Source: G016234445 sp964438865 (GTDB lineage: Bacteria > Chloroflexota > Dehalococcoidia > Tepidiformales > Tepidiformaceae). Taken from it: a DNA stretch of 64,000 nucleotides. This document shows, one piece after another, positions 51,021 through 59,769 of the stretch (position 1 is the stretch's first letter; every line of letters begins with the position of its first letter). Both the position numbers and the translations under genes were made by a program. The notes below the pieces were generated by a model. The model was not told the origin of the DNA. It did no database searches and was given only the letters and a program-made list of their open reading frames with translations. The stretch lies in the NCBI GenBank assembly GCA_964438865.1, contig CAYTMI010000007.1:124001-188000 (forward strand), read 5' to 3'.

Positions 51021-51058
51021 ACGAAAAAGCCGTGGGCGATTCGGTCGTGCCCACGGCT
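51021..51058 (-). terminator. Intrinsic-terminator-like hairpin in the ABC leader
   Basis: On the minus strand a 10-bp stem (AGCCGTGGGC with GCCCACGGCT) and an 11-nt loop are followed by a run of five U residues (forward A5 at 51024-51028). It lies before, not after, the ABC genes, with a divergent gene upstream. It therefore looks like a leader terminator rather than a gene-end terminator. Confidence 0.65.
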
Positions 51059-51285
51059 GACTGACAATGTTATGTCAAATACTCAACCGAAAGGCACAGA
51101 ATCCAGGATGGAAATAGGCGGGGTGAAGCGCAGCCGGGCGCTCATCGCGGTAACCATTGCAACGTTCATCTGCGTACTGGCGCCCTTTCCTCGAACTTCG
51201 TTGGTGACTATAGCTCGAAGTGGCCGTGTGAATCAAATCGAGCCGAGGGTACCGCCTGCCGGGCGGCGAGCGGTAGGATGTGGCC

Positions 51286-52269
51286 ATGACGGACGCGGCG
51301 CTTCCGATCGGGCTGAATGACGTGCGGATCGCAGCGGAGCGGCTGCGGGGCGTGGCGAACCGGACGCCGGTCATGACCTCGCGGACCTTCGACACACGCG
51401 CCGGTGCGGGGACCAGGGTCTTCTTCAAGTGCGAAAACTACCAGCGCGTCGGCGCCTTCAAGTTCCGCGGGGCCTACAACCACATCGCCAGCCTGGAGCC
51501 TGGAGAACGCGCCCGAGGGATCGTCGCCACCTCGTCCGGGAACCACGCGCAGGGCGTGGCCCTCGCCTGCCGTCTGCTGGGCACGCACGCGACGATCCTG
51601 ATGCCCTCCGACGCGCCCGCCACCAAGCTCGCGGCGACGCGTGGCTACGGGGCCAACGTCGTGCTCTACGACCGCGAGCAGGTCTACCCGGAGACGTTCG
51701 TCCAGGAGTACGCGAAGGCGCATGGCCTGCACTGGGTGCCCGCCTACGACGACCCGCTGATTATGGCCGGGCAGGGCACCGCCGCCCTGGAACTGGTCGA
51801 GGAGGTGGGCGCGCTCGACGTTTTCCTCGCGCCGATGGGGGGCGGAGGGCTGATGTCGGGATGCGCGACGGCGGTGAAGGGCCTGCTCCCGGCGGCGAAG
51901 GTCCTGGGCGTCGAGACCGACGGTGCGGACGACTGGGTACAGAGCCTGGCCCGGGGCGAACGTGTGATGATCGACCCGCCGGCCACGATCGCGGACGGCA
52001 TCCGCACGCGCCAGCCCGGGGTCCGGCCCTTCGCGCAATGCCGGGCGCTGCTCGACGGCGTGGTGGTCGTGAGCGACGGCGAGGTCCGCGAGGCCATGCG
52101 GTTCATGGTCACGCGCATGAAGATGCTGGTGGAGCCGACCGGCGCGGTTGCAGCGGCAGCGGTGATGGCGGGAAGACTCGGTGACCTGGCTGGGAAGCGG
52201 GTGGGGGTGATCGCCTCCGGCGGGAACGTCGACCCTGAAGTGCTGTGCGCGGTGCTAACCGGCGCCTGA
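51286..52269 (+). CDS. Threonine/serine dehydratase-like PLP enzyme
   Basis: The 327-residue enzyme has the PLP lysine in GAFKFRGAYNH (Lys59), SSGNHAQGVALA and the glycine loop PMGGGGLMSG. It lacks the C-terminal ACT-like regulatory domain of biosynthetic IlvA, so it resembles catabolic threonine dehydratase, serine racemase or hydroxyaspartate ammonia-lyase. An ATG at 51286 is preferred over the GTG at 51280. The 3' end overlaps the convergent lut gene by 15 nt. Confidence 0.88.
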   Translation: MTDAALPIGLNDVRIAAERLRGVANRTPVMTSRTFDTRAGAGTRVFFKCENYQRVGAFKFRGAYNHIASLEPGERARGIVATSSGNHAQGVALACRLLGTHATILMPSDAPATKLAATRGYGANVVLYDREQVYPETFVQEYAKAHGLHWVPAYDDPLIMAGQGTAALELVEEVGALDVFLAPMGGGGLMSGCATAVKGLLPAAKVLGVETDGADDWVQSLARGERVMIDPPATIADGIRTRQPGVRPFAQCRALLDGVVVVSDGEVREAMRFMVTRMKMLVEPTGAVAAAAVMAGRLGDLAGKRVGVIASGGNVDPEVLCAVLTGA

Positions 52270-54030
52270 ACCGGCCGCGGGCCTGAGAACGACGACCATC
52301 TCTTCGGCGCCATGGATGCCCCGGACGATCTGCTTCTCGATGTCGGCGGTGCGGCTGGCGCCGGTAAGGATGAGCGCCTCAGCGTCGCCCAGGCGGCCAC
52401 CCAGCCCCGAGGGGTAGCGCACGATCTCCGCCGGGTCGAGTTCGACGACAACGCGCTTTGCGGCCAGCAACGGGCGCCGGGCGGCGGAATCGCCCAGGAG
52501 CAGCACGCTCCCCGTCGAGGCGACGCCGGCCGCACCCCGCAAGCGGTGGTCGCCCGGGCGCTCGTCGAGGGCGGTCACGACCTCCACGCCGAGCAACGCT
52601 GCCCGCTCGCGAAAGAGCTCTTCGATCCCGGCCGTGGGGGTGTCGAGCAGCAGCTCGACGAGCGCCGGGGCCGGGGGATAGCCCGCGGCGGCCGCCTGGA
52701 GCATCGCCGGGTCGCGGCTGACATCGGGTTCCGGGAGCATGCGGGGGTCGGCGGCGCCACCGCGGGGCCGGACCAAACGGGCGCCGTTGCGCAGGCCGAT
52801 TCGGGCAAGGGCGGTGACCGCGCGGGCCCGGGTGGCGCCGGAAAAGGCCGTGGCCCACGCCTTCCAGGCAGCGCGCTCAGCGATGCCGCCGCTCTTGCCG
52901 CGGCTGACGGCGTCGGCCCGGAGGTCGAGGAGCATCCGGTGGAGCGGGATGCCGACGGGGCAGACCTCTGTGCAGCGCCCGCAGAGGCTGGACGCGCCGG
53001 GGAGGTCGGCGAAACGCCCGTCGCGCCAGAGCAGGGGAGAGAGCACCGCGCCAATCGGCCCCATGTAGGGTGACCCGTACGAAAGGCCACCGGCAACGCG
53101 ATAGACGGGGCATGCGTTCATGCAGGCGCCGCAACGAATACATTTCAGCACCTCCCGAAAGCGGCGGTCGCGGAGCACACGTGACCGCCCGTTGTCCACG
53201 AAGACGACGTGCCGCTCCTGTCCCGGCGCCGGGTCGGCGAGGAAGTGCGTGAAGGCCGTCAGCGGCTGGGCGGTGGCGCTGGGGGCCAGCACTTCGAGGA
53301 TCGCGAGAGCGCCGGCTTCGTCGGCGACAACCTTTTCCAGCCCGGTGATGACGATGTGCAGCCGCGGATGGCTGACCCCGAGCGAGACGTTGCCTTCGTT
53401 TTCGACGATGACCACCCGGCCGCTGGAGGCGACGACCGCGTTCGCGCCCGTGATCCCGGCGTCGCAATCCTGGAAGTACGCCCCGACCACGTCGCGGACG
53501 TGGCGGGAGAGCCGGCCCGGGTCGTCGTCCTCCAGGTCGGCGCCTGCCCTGGCGAGAAGCTCGCGGATCCGGGCGCGGTTGAGGTGCAGCGCCGGGGCGG
53601 TGATGTGGCTCGGCCCGCGTCCTTCCACGTCGACGATGTACTCGCCGATGTCGGTCTCAAGGACATCGATGCCTGCCGCCCTCAGGCCGTGGGTCAGCCC
53701 AACCTCTTCGCCGACCATCGTCTTCGACTTGGCGACACGCTTCGCGTCCCCGAGGAGGGCGCGGACGGTGGCGACCGCCTCGGCTGCGGTGGCGACGCGG
53801 TGATAGCCGATCCCCCGGCGTTCGAAGTTAGCGCGCACCTGGTCGTGCAACTCCTCCAGGCGGGCGATGGCGTCGTCGCGGGCGGCGGCAGCCCGGGCGC
53901 GGGCGGCGGCGGGGCTGCGCTGCAACATCGCGGCCGAATCCCGGACCAGCCCGCGCATGATCGGCCCGACGCTCTCGGCCGGGCGTGCGGTGGCGATTTC
54001 CTTCGCGGCGCGCTGGCGGTAGGTGGTCAC
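52255..54030 (-). CDS. lutB: LutB-type iron-sulfur protein fused to a LutC-like domain
   Basis: The 591-residue protein has the LutB/LldF layout: N-terminal domain (SKTMVGEEVGLTHGLRAAGI), an NAGB/RpiA-type body and two ferredoxin-like cysteine groups (CIRCGACMNACPVY, CGRCTEVCPVG). After about residue 440 it continues into a LutC-like half (STGSVLLLGDS, LILTGASRTADIEKQIVRGIHG). LutABC proteins oxidise L-lactate to pyruvate. The GTG at 54030 overlaps the lutA stop (GTGA), which sets the start. LutB-LutC fusion explains the missing separate lutC. Confidence 0.86.
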   Translation of the reverse strand: MTTYRQRAAKEIATARPAESVGPIMRGLVRDSAAMLQRSPAAARARAAAARDDAIARLEELHDQVRANFERRGIGYHRVATAAEAVATVRALLGDAKRVAKSKTMVGEEVGLTHGLRAAGIDVLETDIGEYIVDVEGRGPSHITAPALHLNRARIRELLARAGADLEDDDPGRLSRHVRDVVGAYFQDCDAGITGANAVVASSGRVVIVENEGNVSLGVSHPRLHIVITGLEKVVADEAGALAILEVLAPSATAQPLTAFTHFLADPAPGQERHVVFVDNGRSRVLRDRRFREVLKCIRCGACMNACPVYRVAGGLSYGSPYMGPIGAVLSPLLWRDGRFADLPGASSLCGRCTEVCPVGIPLHRMLLDLRADAVSRGKSGGIAERAAWKAWATAFSGATRARAVTALARIGLRNGARLVRPRGGAADPRMLPEPDVSRDPAMLQAAAAGYPPAPALVELLLDTPTAGIEELFRERAALLGVEVVTALDERPGDHRLRGAAGVASTGSVLLLGDSAARRPLLAAKRVVVELDPAEIVRYPSGLGGRLGDAEALILTGASRTADIEKQIVRGIHGAEEMVVVLRPAAGSGAG

Positions 54031-54746
54031 TCCAGCGCCCTCGCGAGGAGTTCCGGGAGCGTCCACGTTTCCAGCGGCATGCCCGTCCCCCGCGCGCCCG
54101 ACTCGAGATGCGCGAGGCAGGAGAGGTCGGTCGAGACCAGCACCCGGGCGCCGGTCCCCCGGATGTCGTCCAGTTTGTCCCGGAGCATCGCGGCCGAGAC
54201 TTCGGGCAGCTTCACGCTGAACGTCCCGCCGAAGCCGCAGCACTCGTCTTCGTAACGGAGCTGGCGCACTTCGAGGCCTTCGATTCGTCCAAGGAGGCCG
54301 AGCACGGCGGCGCTGATTCCCAGTTCGCGGCGGGCGTGGCAGCCATCGTGGTAGGCGACGACACCCCGCAGCCGGAAGCCGAGTGTCGCCAGCGCCGGAT
54401 GCGAGGCCACGTAGTCCCCGAACTCGCGGAACCGGCCGCCGATGGCGCGGGCGGCATCCCCACGGTGGGCGGGGAACAGGTCCGGGAGGTAGTGGCGCGC
54501 CATCGCCGTACACGAGCCCGAGAGCGTGACCACGGTCGGATGCTCCCGGACCGCCCGGAGGAGTTCACGCCCGGCCATCTTCGCTTCCGGGCGGAAGCCG
54601 CTGTTGTAGGCAGGCTGGCCGCAGCAGCGCCCGTCGATCAGGGTGACCGTGTCGCCGAGGGACTGCAGCACGCGGCGGGCGTGGCCGGCATCCTGCGGCC
54701 GGATCGCCGCCATGTAGCAGGGATCGAAGAGCGCCACGGCGGCCAT
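54027..54746 (-). CDS. lutA: LutA-type (CCG-domain) lactate utilisation protein
   Basis: The 239-residue protein has two cysteine-rich CCG domains (GRCCGQPAYNSG with upstream DPCY; DECCGFGGTFS with upstream DGCH), as in LutA and the C-terminal part of GlpC/GlcF proteins, which bind Fe-S clusters. It is probably the partner of the fused LutB-LutC next door. Stop and start codons overlap by 4 nt. Confidence 0.9.
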   Translation of the reverse strand: MAAVALFDPCYMAAIRPQDAGHARRVLQSLGDTVTLIDGRCCGQPAYNSGFRPEAKMAGRELLRAVREHPTVVTLSGSCTAMARHYLPDLFPAHRGDAARAIGGRFREFGDYVASHPALATLGFRLRGVVAYHDGCHARRELGISAAVLGLLGRIEGLEVRQLRYEDECCGFGGTFSVKLPEVSAAMLRDKLDDIRGTGARVLVSTDLSCLAHLESGARGTGMPLETWTLPELLARALE

Positions 54747-54865
54747 GGTCGAACCCTAGCCGCCAGCCAGCCGGCCCGCAACAGCCGGGCGATGCCCCTG
54801 GTCGCAGCGAACAGACCCCGCCAGATCCGGTAGAGTCGATCCCACAACCAGCACGGAGCAAACCC

Positions 54866-55075
54866 ATGTCTGACGTCACAGTCGAAATCCGCGACAACGG
54901 CCCCATCATCATCCGCGGCGGTGTGACCATTACCGACGCGTCCGGCAACACTTACGAAATGAAGGACACCGTCTTCTTCTGCCGCTGCGGCCAGTCGACG
55001 AAAAAGCCGTTCTGTGACGGCACCCACAAGACCTGCGGCTTCGAAAGCGCGCCGCGGGCGGCCGAGGCCGTCTGA
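54866..55075 (+). CDS. CDGSH iron-sulfur domain protein
   Basis: The 69-residue protein has the CDGSH motif in FCRCGQSTKKPFCDGTH, giving three cysteines and one histidine for a [2Fe-2S] cluster as in mitoNEET-like proteins. It also has a short beta-rich N-terminus (VEIRDNGPIIIRGG). GGAGC lies upstream of the ATG. It may be a redox carrier or cluster donor. Confidence 0.93.
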   Translation: MSDVTVEIRDNGPIIIRGGVTITDASGNTYEMKDTVFFCRCGQSTKKPFCDGTHKTCGFESAPRAAEAV

Positions 55076-55152
55076 GCCCTGGCGGCCAGCCGCGACATCT
55101 CCGGTCCGCGCCGCTAAGCTTCGTCCCAACTTTCACCGCGACGGAGCCCACC

Positions 55153-55950
55153 ATGGATTACCAGCAGATCACCTTCGAACAGCGCGGCCGCGTCGGCCTT
55201 GTCACCCTGAACCGGCCGGAAAAGCTGAACGCCTGGACCGACCGGATGATGGGCGAATACCGCGACGCCATCGAGCGCGCGAACGCGGATCCGGGCATCG
55301 GCGCCATCGTGATGACCGGCTCCGGGCGGGCCTTCTGCGCCGGCGCCGACATCGGCGGCTTCCAGGCCCAGATCAAGGGCGACGCCGACAGCCCCGTCAG
55401 TGGCCGCGCCAACCGTGAAGGCGGCGACTGGATCAGCTTCCTCAACAGCATGGCGAAGCCCACGATTGCGGCGATCAACGGCGCCGCCGTCGGCATCGGG
55501 ATCACCCAGGTGCTGCCGTTCGACATCCGGATCGCGAGCGAGAACGCCCGGATTGGCCTCTTCTTCGTGCGGATGGGGCTCGTGCCCGAACTGGCGAGCT
55601 CCCACTTCCTCGCCCAGATGGCCGGCTACGGGCGGGCGCTCGAATGGTGCCTCACGGGCCGGATGCTTTCGGCGCAGGAAGCGAAGGACGGCGGGCTGGT
55701 GACCGAAGTGCTGCCGGCCGACCAGCTCCTCGATCGCGCCATCGCCCTCGGCGAAGAACTCTCGAGCCAGTCGCCGCTGGCCCTGAAGCTGATCAAGGAC
55801 CTCTTCCGCGAGAACGCGACCGATGGCGACCTCCGCCGCGTGCAGCAGCGGGAAGGCCAGGCGCTCGCCCAGGCCTACGCCAGCCCGGAACACCACGAAG
55901 CGGTGGCTGCCTTCCTCGAGAAGCGGCCGGCCAAGTTCGCCCGGCTGTAA
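55153..55950 (+). CDS. Enoyl-CoA hydratase/isomerase family protein
   Basis: The 265-residue crotonase-fold protein has LVTLNRPEKLNAWT, AFCAGADIGGF and INGAAVGIGITQVLPFDIRIA, and ends in FLEKRPAKFARL. It lies apart from the CoA-catabolic cluster at 24.8-41.6 kb, so its substrate may differ. It converges with the FrnE-like gene at an 8-bp gap. Confidence 0.88.
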   Translation: MDYQQITFEQRGRVGLVTLNRPEKLNAWTDRMMGEYRDAIERANADPGIGAIVMTGSGRAFCAGADIGGFQAQIKGDADSPVSGRANREGGDWISFLNSMAKPTIAAINGAAVGIGITQVLPFDIRIASENARIGLFFVRMGLVPELASSHFLAQMAGYGRALEWCLTGRMLSAQEAKDGGLVTEVLPADQLLDRAIALGEELSSQSPLALKLIKDLFRENATDGDLRRVQQREGQALAQAYASPEHHEAVAAFLEKRPAKFARL

Positions 55951-55958
55951 CTGGCGGG

Positions 55959-56591
55959 CTACCGGCGCTTGTTGCCGAGTTTCTCCATCACGGCCTCGAA
56001 GACCGCCTGGTCCTGGGCGCCGACCACGCCATACTGTTCGTCGAAGATGAAGGTCGGCACGCCGGTGATGCCGATTTCGTAGGCCCAGCGAATGCCGTCG
56101 TCGACCTGCTCCCGGTAGACGCCGGTCGCCAGCGCCTCGCGGAGTTCGGCCGCGGGGAGGCCCGCTTCTTCGCCCAGCCGGACCAGCGTCTCAATGTCGC
56201 CGATGTCGGCCAGTTCCTCGAAGTAGGCCTTGAACATCCGGCGGTGGAAGTGGAAGCCGTCCTCGCCGCGTTCTGCCGCGAACTCCTGCGCCTGGAGCGC
56301 AAGGTGGGAGTTCGAAGTCAACTGGCGCCCGCGCGTGAACGTGATCCCCAACAACTCGCCGCGCTCTTCGAGGTTCGTTTTCGGCGCCCCCGGCTGGGTC
56401 ATCTGCTTGCGGGGCTTGCCCTCGGGCGGCGTCGCCGGGTCGAGTAGGTAGGGGGCGAAACGCACATCCAGGTCGTACTTCGCGGCCAGCGATTCGACCT
56501 CAACGAGGCCGACGTAGCACCACGGTCAGACGAAGTCGGAGACGACGATCAGGGAGGTGCGGGCGGGGCTGGCGCTCGGTTCGGTGGTCAT
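55959..56591 (-). CDS. FrnE-type DsbA-family oxidoreductase with in-frame UGA at the active-site cysteine (candidate selenoprotein)
   Basis: Reading through one TGA at 56526-56528 gives a continuous 210-residue thioredoxin-fold protein: MTTEPSASPARTSLIVVSDFV, then UGA, then PWCYVG. FrnE/DsbA relatives have CPWCY here, so the UGA replaces the first active-site cysteine and would make a U-P-W-C centre. The rest is intact, including the cis-proline loop GVPTF. A hairpin with an 8-bp stem and GUU loop begins 13 nt after the UGA. The ATG at 56591 follows an amidotransferase gene by 7 nt. Alternatives are a nonsense mutation or sequencing error; selenocysteine is inferred. Confidence 0.72.
56494..56512 (-). 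promoter_or_regulatory. Candidate bacterial SECIS hairpin downstream of the in-frame UGA
   Basis: On the minus strand the stem TCGGCCTC/GAGGTCGA (8 bp including one G-U pair) encloses the loop GUU. The loop begins 22 nt after the UGA. Bacterial SECIS models ask for a stem of at least 4 bp, a G in the first two loop positions and about 16-37 nt from UGA to the loop; this hairpin meets all three. Confidence 0.6.
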
Positions 56592-56598
56592 GCGGCCA

Positions 56599-57360
56599 CT
56601 ATACGCGGCTCGACTCCAAGCGTGCCTTCGCCGCCGCGACGTGTCCCTCGAAGATCCGCCGCGCTTCTTCGGAATTACCGACCATCTCCTCCGGGTGCCA
56701 CTGAACGGCGACGAGAAAGGCCTCGCGCCCCGGCATTTCGACCGCTTCGATGACCCCGTCCGGCGCCTGGCCAACGGCTTCGAGAGCCCGACCCAGGTCC
56801 TTGATCGCCTGGTGGTGGAGCGCATTCACCATCGGCGTGGCCGTGCCGAGGAACGCGGCCGTGCGGCTTCCCTGTTTCATCCAGACCGCGTGGGCGGGTT
56901 CGGCCCGCGACCCGGACTGCCGGTGCGTTATCGCGCCCGGTACCAGCGAAGGGATGTCCTGCACCAGCGAGCCGCCCATGGCGACGTTCAGCAGTTGCAT
57001 CCCCCGGCAGATGCACAGGAGCGGGAGATCCTGGTCGAGGGCGTAACGGAGGCAGGCGGTCTCCAGCGTGTCCCGCTGCTCCGAGACGAACTCGGTGGTC
57101 GGGTGAGGCGCTTCGCCGTAGAGCGCCGGCGAGACGTCGCCCCCGCCGGTGAGGACCAGCCCGTGAAGCATCCCCAGGAGCTCCACCAGTTGCCCCGGCC
57201 GCAGGTGGGGTGGGAGGAGCACCGGCACCCCGCCCGCCTGCTGCACGGCGTGGAGGTAGGCGGCGTTCACCTGTACCCGCTCCGGGCTGCTCGCGGTCGC
57301 CGGGGCGGAGCCGGTGGTGATGCCGATCAACGGCGCGCCCACCTCCGGCCTGCTAGCCAC
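56599..57360 (-). CDS. Class I glutamine amidotransferase-like hydrolase (peptidase C26, PuuD-like)
   Basis: The 253-residue protein has the nucleophile cysteine in LCICRGMQLLNV and the His-Glu pair in VQWHPEEM, typical of gamma-glutamyl-gamma-aminobutyrate hydrolase-type enzymes. It would cleave gamma-glutamyl amides. It overlaps the DinB-like gene upstream by 8 nt and precedes the FrnE-like gene by 7 nt, so the three are probably co-transcribed. Confidence 0.88.
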   Translation of the reverse strand: MASRPEVGAPLIGITTGSAPATASSPERVQVNAAYLHAVQQAGGVPVLLPPHLRPGQLVELLGMLHGLVLTGGGDVSPALYGEAPHPTTEFVSEQRDTLETACLRYALDQDLPLLCICRGMQLLNVAMGGSLVQDIPSLVPGAITHRQSGSRAEPAHAVWMKQGSRTAAFLGTATPMVNALHHQAIKDLGRALEAVGQAPDGVIEAVEMPGREAFLVAVQWHPEEMVGNSEEARRIFEGHVAAAKARLESSRV

Positions 57361-57781
57361 CAGTCACGGCGCGGATCTGGGCCGCGTGGTCGTTCAGGTG
57401 GGTGATGTTGGTCTGCAGCAGGCCGGCACAGCTTCCGTATTTCTCGTCCGTCTTCTCGAGGTCGGTCTCGGAGACGTACTTCAGCTTCTTGTTACACATC
57501 TCGACGACCGACTCAAGCCCCGCCAGGGCCTCGGCCGCCGTCGCATACGACCCGGTGACGCGGTCGAGGCCAGGGTAGCCGCAGACCTTGCAGACGAGCG
57601 TCGTGAAGTAGGCTTCGACGGGGACCACGTGTTCCGCCACCTGCCGGGGCGACCATGCGTCCTCGCCTTCGCCAGAAGCGGGACGGGTTTCCCAGGCCCC
57701 CGCCGCCGCTTCGATTGCAGCCTTCAATGCCGCGCGGCCCTCAGCCAGCGCCGCCCGCAGTTGGTCCGGTGTTTCTGCCAT
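57353..57781 (-). CDS. DinB-family protein
   Basis: The 142-residue four-helix protein has the DinB metal-site pattern: His in WSPRQVAEHVV and a pair of histidines in ITHLNDHAAQI. DinB-fold proteins are thiol-dependent transferases or of unknown function. It is the first gene of a minus-strand operon with the amidotransferase. Confidence 0.78.
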   Translation of the reverse strand: MAETPDQLRAALAEGRAALKAAIEAAAGAWETRPASGEGEDAWSPRQVAEHVVPVEAYFTTLVCKVCGYPGLDRVTGSYATAAEALAGLESVVEMCNKKLKYVSETDLEKTDEKYGSCAGLLQTNITHLNDHAAQIRAVTGG

Positions 57782-57887
57782 TCTTCGCCTCCCAGGGTTG
57801 GTTCGCGCATCCTACCACCCGGGCGGCGACTGGTTCCCCGGCCCTCGCGTATACTCGCCGCTCACAGTCGCAGCTCAGGAGCACCGC

Positions 57888-58361
57888 ATGGACGTCGCGT
57901 CGTTCGCCGACATCGAACAGGACTTCAACAAGCGGGTCAGCGCCATCGTCTGGTGCCTGATGACCACGGTCGACAGCAAGGGGCGGCCCCGGAGCCGCGT
58001 CATCCACCCGCTCTGGGAAGGCACGACGGGCTACTGCCTCACCGGCCCGGAGTCGTTCAAGGCGAAGCAGCTGGCGAAGAACCCGAACGCTTCTTTCGGC
58101 TACTGGAGCCTCGAACACGGCCTCGTCGTCGCAGACTGCGTGACTAGCTGGGAACCGGCCGCGGCCGAGAGGCAGCGAATCTGGGACCTCTTCAAGAACA
58201 CGCCCGCGCCCTACGGCTATGACCCCGCCATGTTCTTCCAGGGCGGGCCAACCGACCCCGGATTCGGGGTGCTGAAGCTGAGGCCATGGCGGATCGAACT
58301 GCACGGGCTCCAGGAACTGATGACCGGCACTCCGCCGCGCGTCTGGCGGCAGAAGGTCTAA
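57888..58361 (+). CDS. Pyridoxamine 5'-phosphate oxidase family protein
   Basis: The 157-residue split-barrel protein has MTTVDSKGRPRSRVIHPLWEG and NASFGYWSLEHGLVVADC, as in FMN/F420-binding PPOX-class proteins of unknown substrate. The ATG at 57888 is chosen for its AGGAG 6 nt upstream. It converges with a small gene on the minus strand. Confidence 0.8.
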   Translation: MDVASFADIEQDFNKRVSAIVWCLMTTVDSKGRPRSRVIHPLWEGTTGYCLTGPESFKAKQLAKNPNASFGYWSLEHGLVVADCVTSWEPAAAERQRIWDLFKNTPAPYGYDPAMFFQGGPTDPGFGVLKLRPWRIELHGLQELMTGTPPRVWRQKV

Positions 58362-58366
58362 CCGCC

Positions 58367-58606
58367 TCAGGCGACCTCTTCCTCCGGATCGTCGAGCTGG
58401 CGGTCCACCGCTTGCAGTTCGGCCAGCAGACGCCCGCGGTACGCCTTGAGCGCCTCACGTTCGCGCTGCGCGTCCCGCCCGCCGCCGCGAGTCCGTGTGA
58501 TGGGGATGGGCACGTTGTACGAAGGACTGGGCCCGTCGTCGCGTTCCCCGCGCGACGAGCGGCCTCCACCGTTCCGCTGGAACCTGAACAGGTGCTTGCC
58601 TGGCAT
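58367..58606 (-). CDS. Small basic protein of unknown function
   Basis: The 79-residue protein begins MPGKHLFRFQRNGGG, has an arginine- and glycine-rich middle, and ends in a predicted coiled coil (QREREALKAYRGRLLAELQAVDRQL). GGGAGG 6-7 nt upstream of the ATG supports translation. No family is recognised; it lies between a PPOX-type gene and a secreted protein gene. Confidence 0.6.
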   Translation of the reverse strand: MPGKHLFRFQRNGGGRSSRGERDDGPSPSYNVPIPITRTRGGGRDAQREREALKAYRGRLLAELQAVDRQLDDPEEEVA

Positions 58607-58641
58607 CTCAGTCCTCCCGGTGCCCCGCGGGCCGCGCTCAC

Positions 58642-59769
58642 TCACTTGATGATGGGGCCGGTGTCGACCGCCTCGAAGGCGTTGCCGGGCACGGACTTCA
58701 GTTGGTCGAGGTCGGTGTCGTTCCAGCGGCTGTCGGTGGCCCCACTGATGAACCAGGAACTGCCGTTGTCGGCGACGATCAGCCCGTAGGTCTTCGCAGC
58801 CTCAAGGATCACGCGAGCGTCGCCCGTGAACCCGGAGATGTCGTAGCCGGCTTTCAGGCGGAGCCGAAGGCCCATCGGCGGCAGACTCGCGTTCGTGCTG
58901 CCGCTGGCGAAGTGGGTCGCCGGGTGGATGAAGCCCCGCTGGGTGGCATCGACGGTGACCCGGAGGGCGTGGGTGATCTTGCCCGACTTCACTTCGTCGT
59001 AGCGCACCAGGCCGGGCAGGATCGGCAGCCCGGCAGCGTCCGCCGAGGTCCAGTAGTCCGGCCTCAGTGCGTTCGACGAGAGGTCGAACACGGCGCCGGA
59101 GTCAGCGTTCCAGCCCGTAGTGTTGCGCGCGGCGCCATAGAGTTCATAGAGCTTGCACGACCCCTGCTGCAGCACGAGCACGTGGCGGTCGCCGCCAGCC
59201 TCGACCGGCGCGTTCAGGGGTGCGGGATAGGGACCGGGGTCGCTTTCATCGCCGTAGGCAGTGAACGTGATCGGCACCTTCGCCTGCGTGGAGGGCACGA
59301 CCACGAAGGGGATGCCGTACGTGGGGTTCGAACCGAAGTCCGCGTGGACGAACCACTGCGTCGCGTTGATGCTGGCGATGTAGTTCGCGGAGTTCGCGTG
59401 CAGCGGCGCGCTGGAGATGTCCTTGTTCCAGGCGTTGTCGGCCGGGAACACCTGGCAGCCGCCGAGCGTGGTGCCGGTCGTCCCGGTGGGATTCGGCGTC
59501 GCCGTGGGGAGGGGGGTCTTTGTGACGTTGGCGGCGACGGTTCGCGTGGCCGTGGACGTCGCCGGCAGGCTCGATGAGGTGCCAGTGCACTTCGCCACGA
59601 TCGTCTTCGTGTCCACCCGCGTCACCGTCAGCTTCGAACCCGAGCAGCCGAGGCGCAGTTCGTCGCCACCGCGCAAGGTGGCGGACGTGCTGGCGGCGAA
59701 GACGGTAAACGCGCCCAGCGCTGCAACCGCGCCGAGCCCGGCGGCCCCTATCATCCAGCGTCGCTTCAA
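58642..59769 (-). CDS. Conserved secreted protein of unknown function
   Basis: The 375-residue protein has an N-terminal membrane or signal segment (WMIGAAGLGAVAALGAF), a Thr/Ser/Pro-rich linker (about 70-105) and a C-terminal domain with LVRYDEVKSGKITHALRVTV, PATHFASGS and VADNGSSWFISGATDSRWNDTDL. Similar secreted proteins occur in Actinobacteria and Chloroflexi without known function. A TTG at 59769 with GAGGAGG upstream is the likely start; an upstream in-frame start adds an unlikely charged region. Confidence 0.72.
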   Translation of the reverse strand: MKRRWMIGAAGLGAVAALGAFTVFAASTSATLRGGDELRLGCSGSKLTVTRVDTKTIVAKCTGTSSSLPATSTATRTVAANVTKTPLPTATPNPTGTTGTTLGGCQVFPADNAWNKDISSAPLHANSANYIASINATQWFVHADFGSNPTYGIPFVVVPSTQAKVPITFTAYGDESDPGPYPAPLNAPVEAGGDRHVLVLQQGSCKLYELYGAARNTTGWNADSGAVFDLSSNALRPDYWTSADAAGLPILPGLVRYDEVKSGKITHALRVTVDATQRGFIHPATHFASGSTNASLPPMGLRLRLKAGYDISGFTGDARVILEAAKTYGLIVADNGSSWFISGATDSRWNDTDLDQLKSVPGNAFEAVDTGPIIK

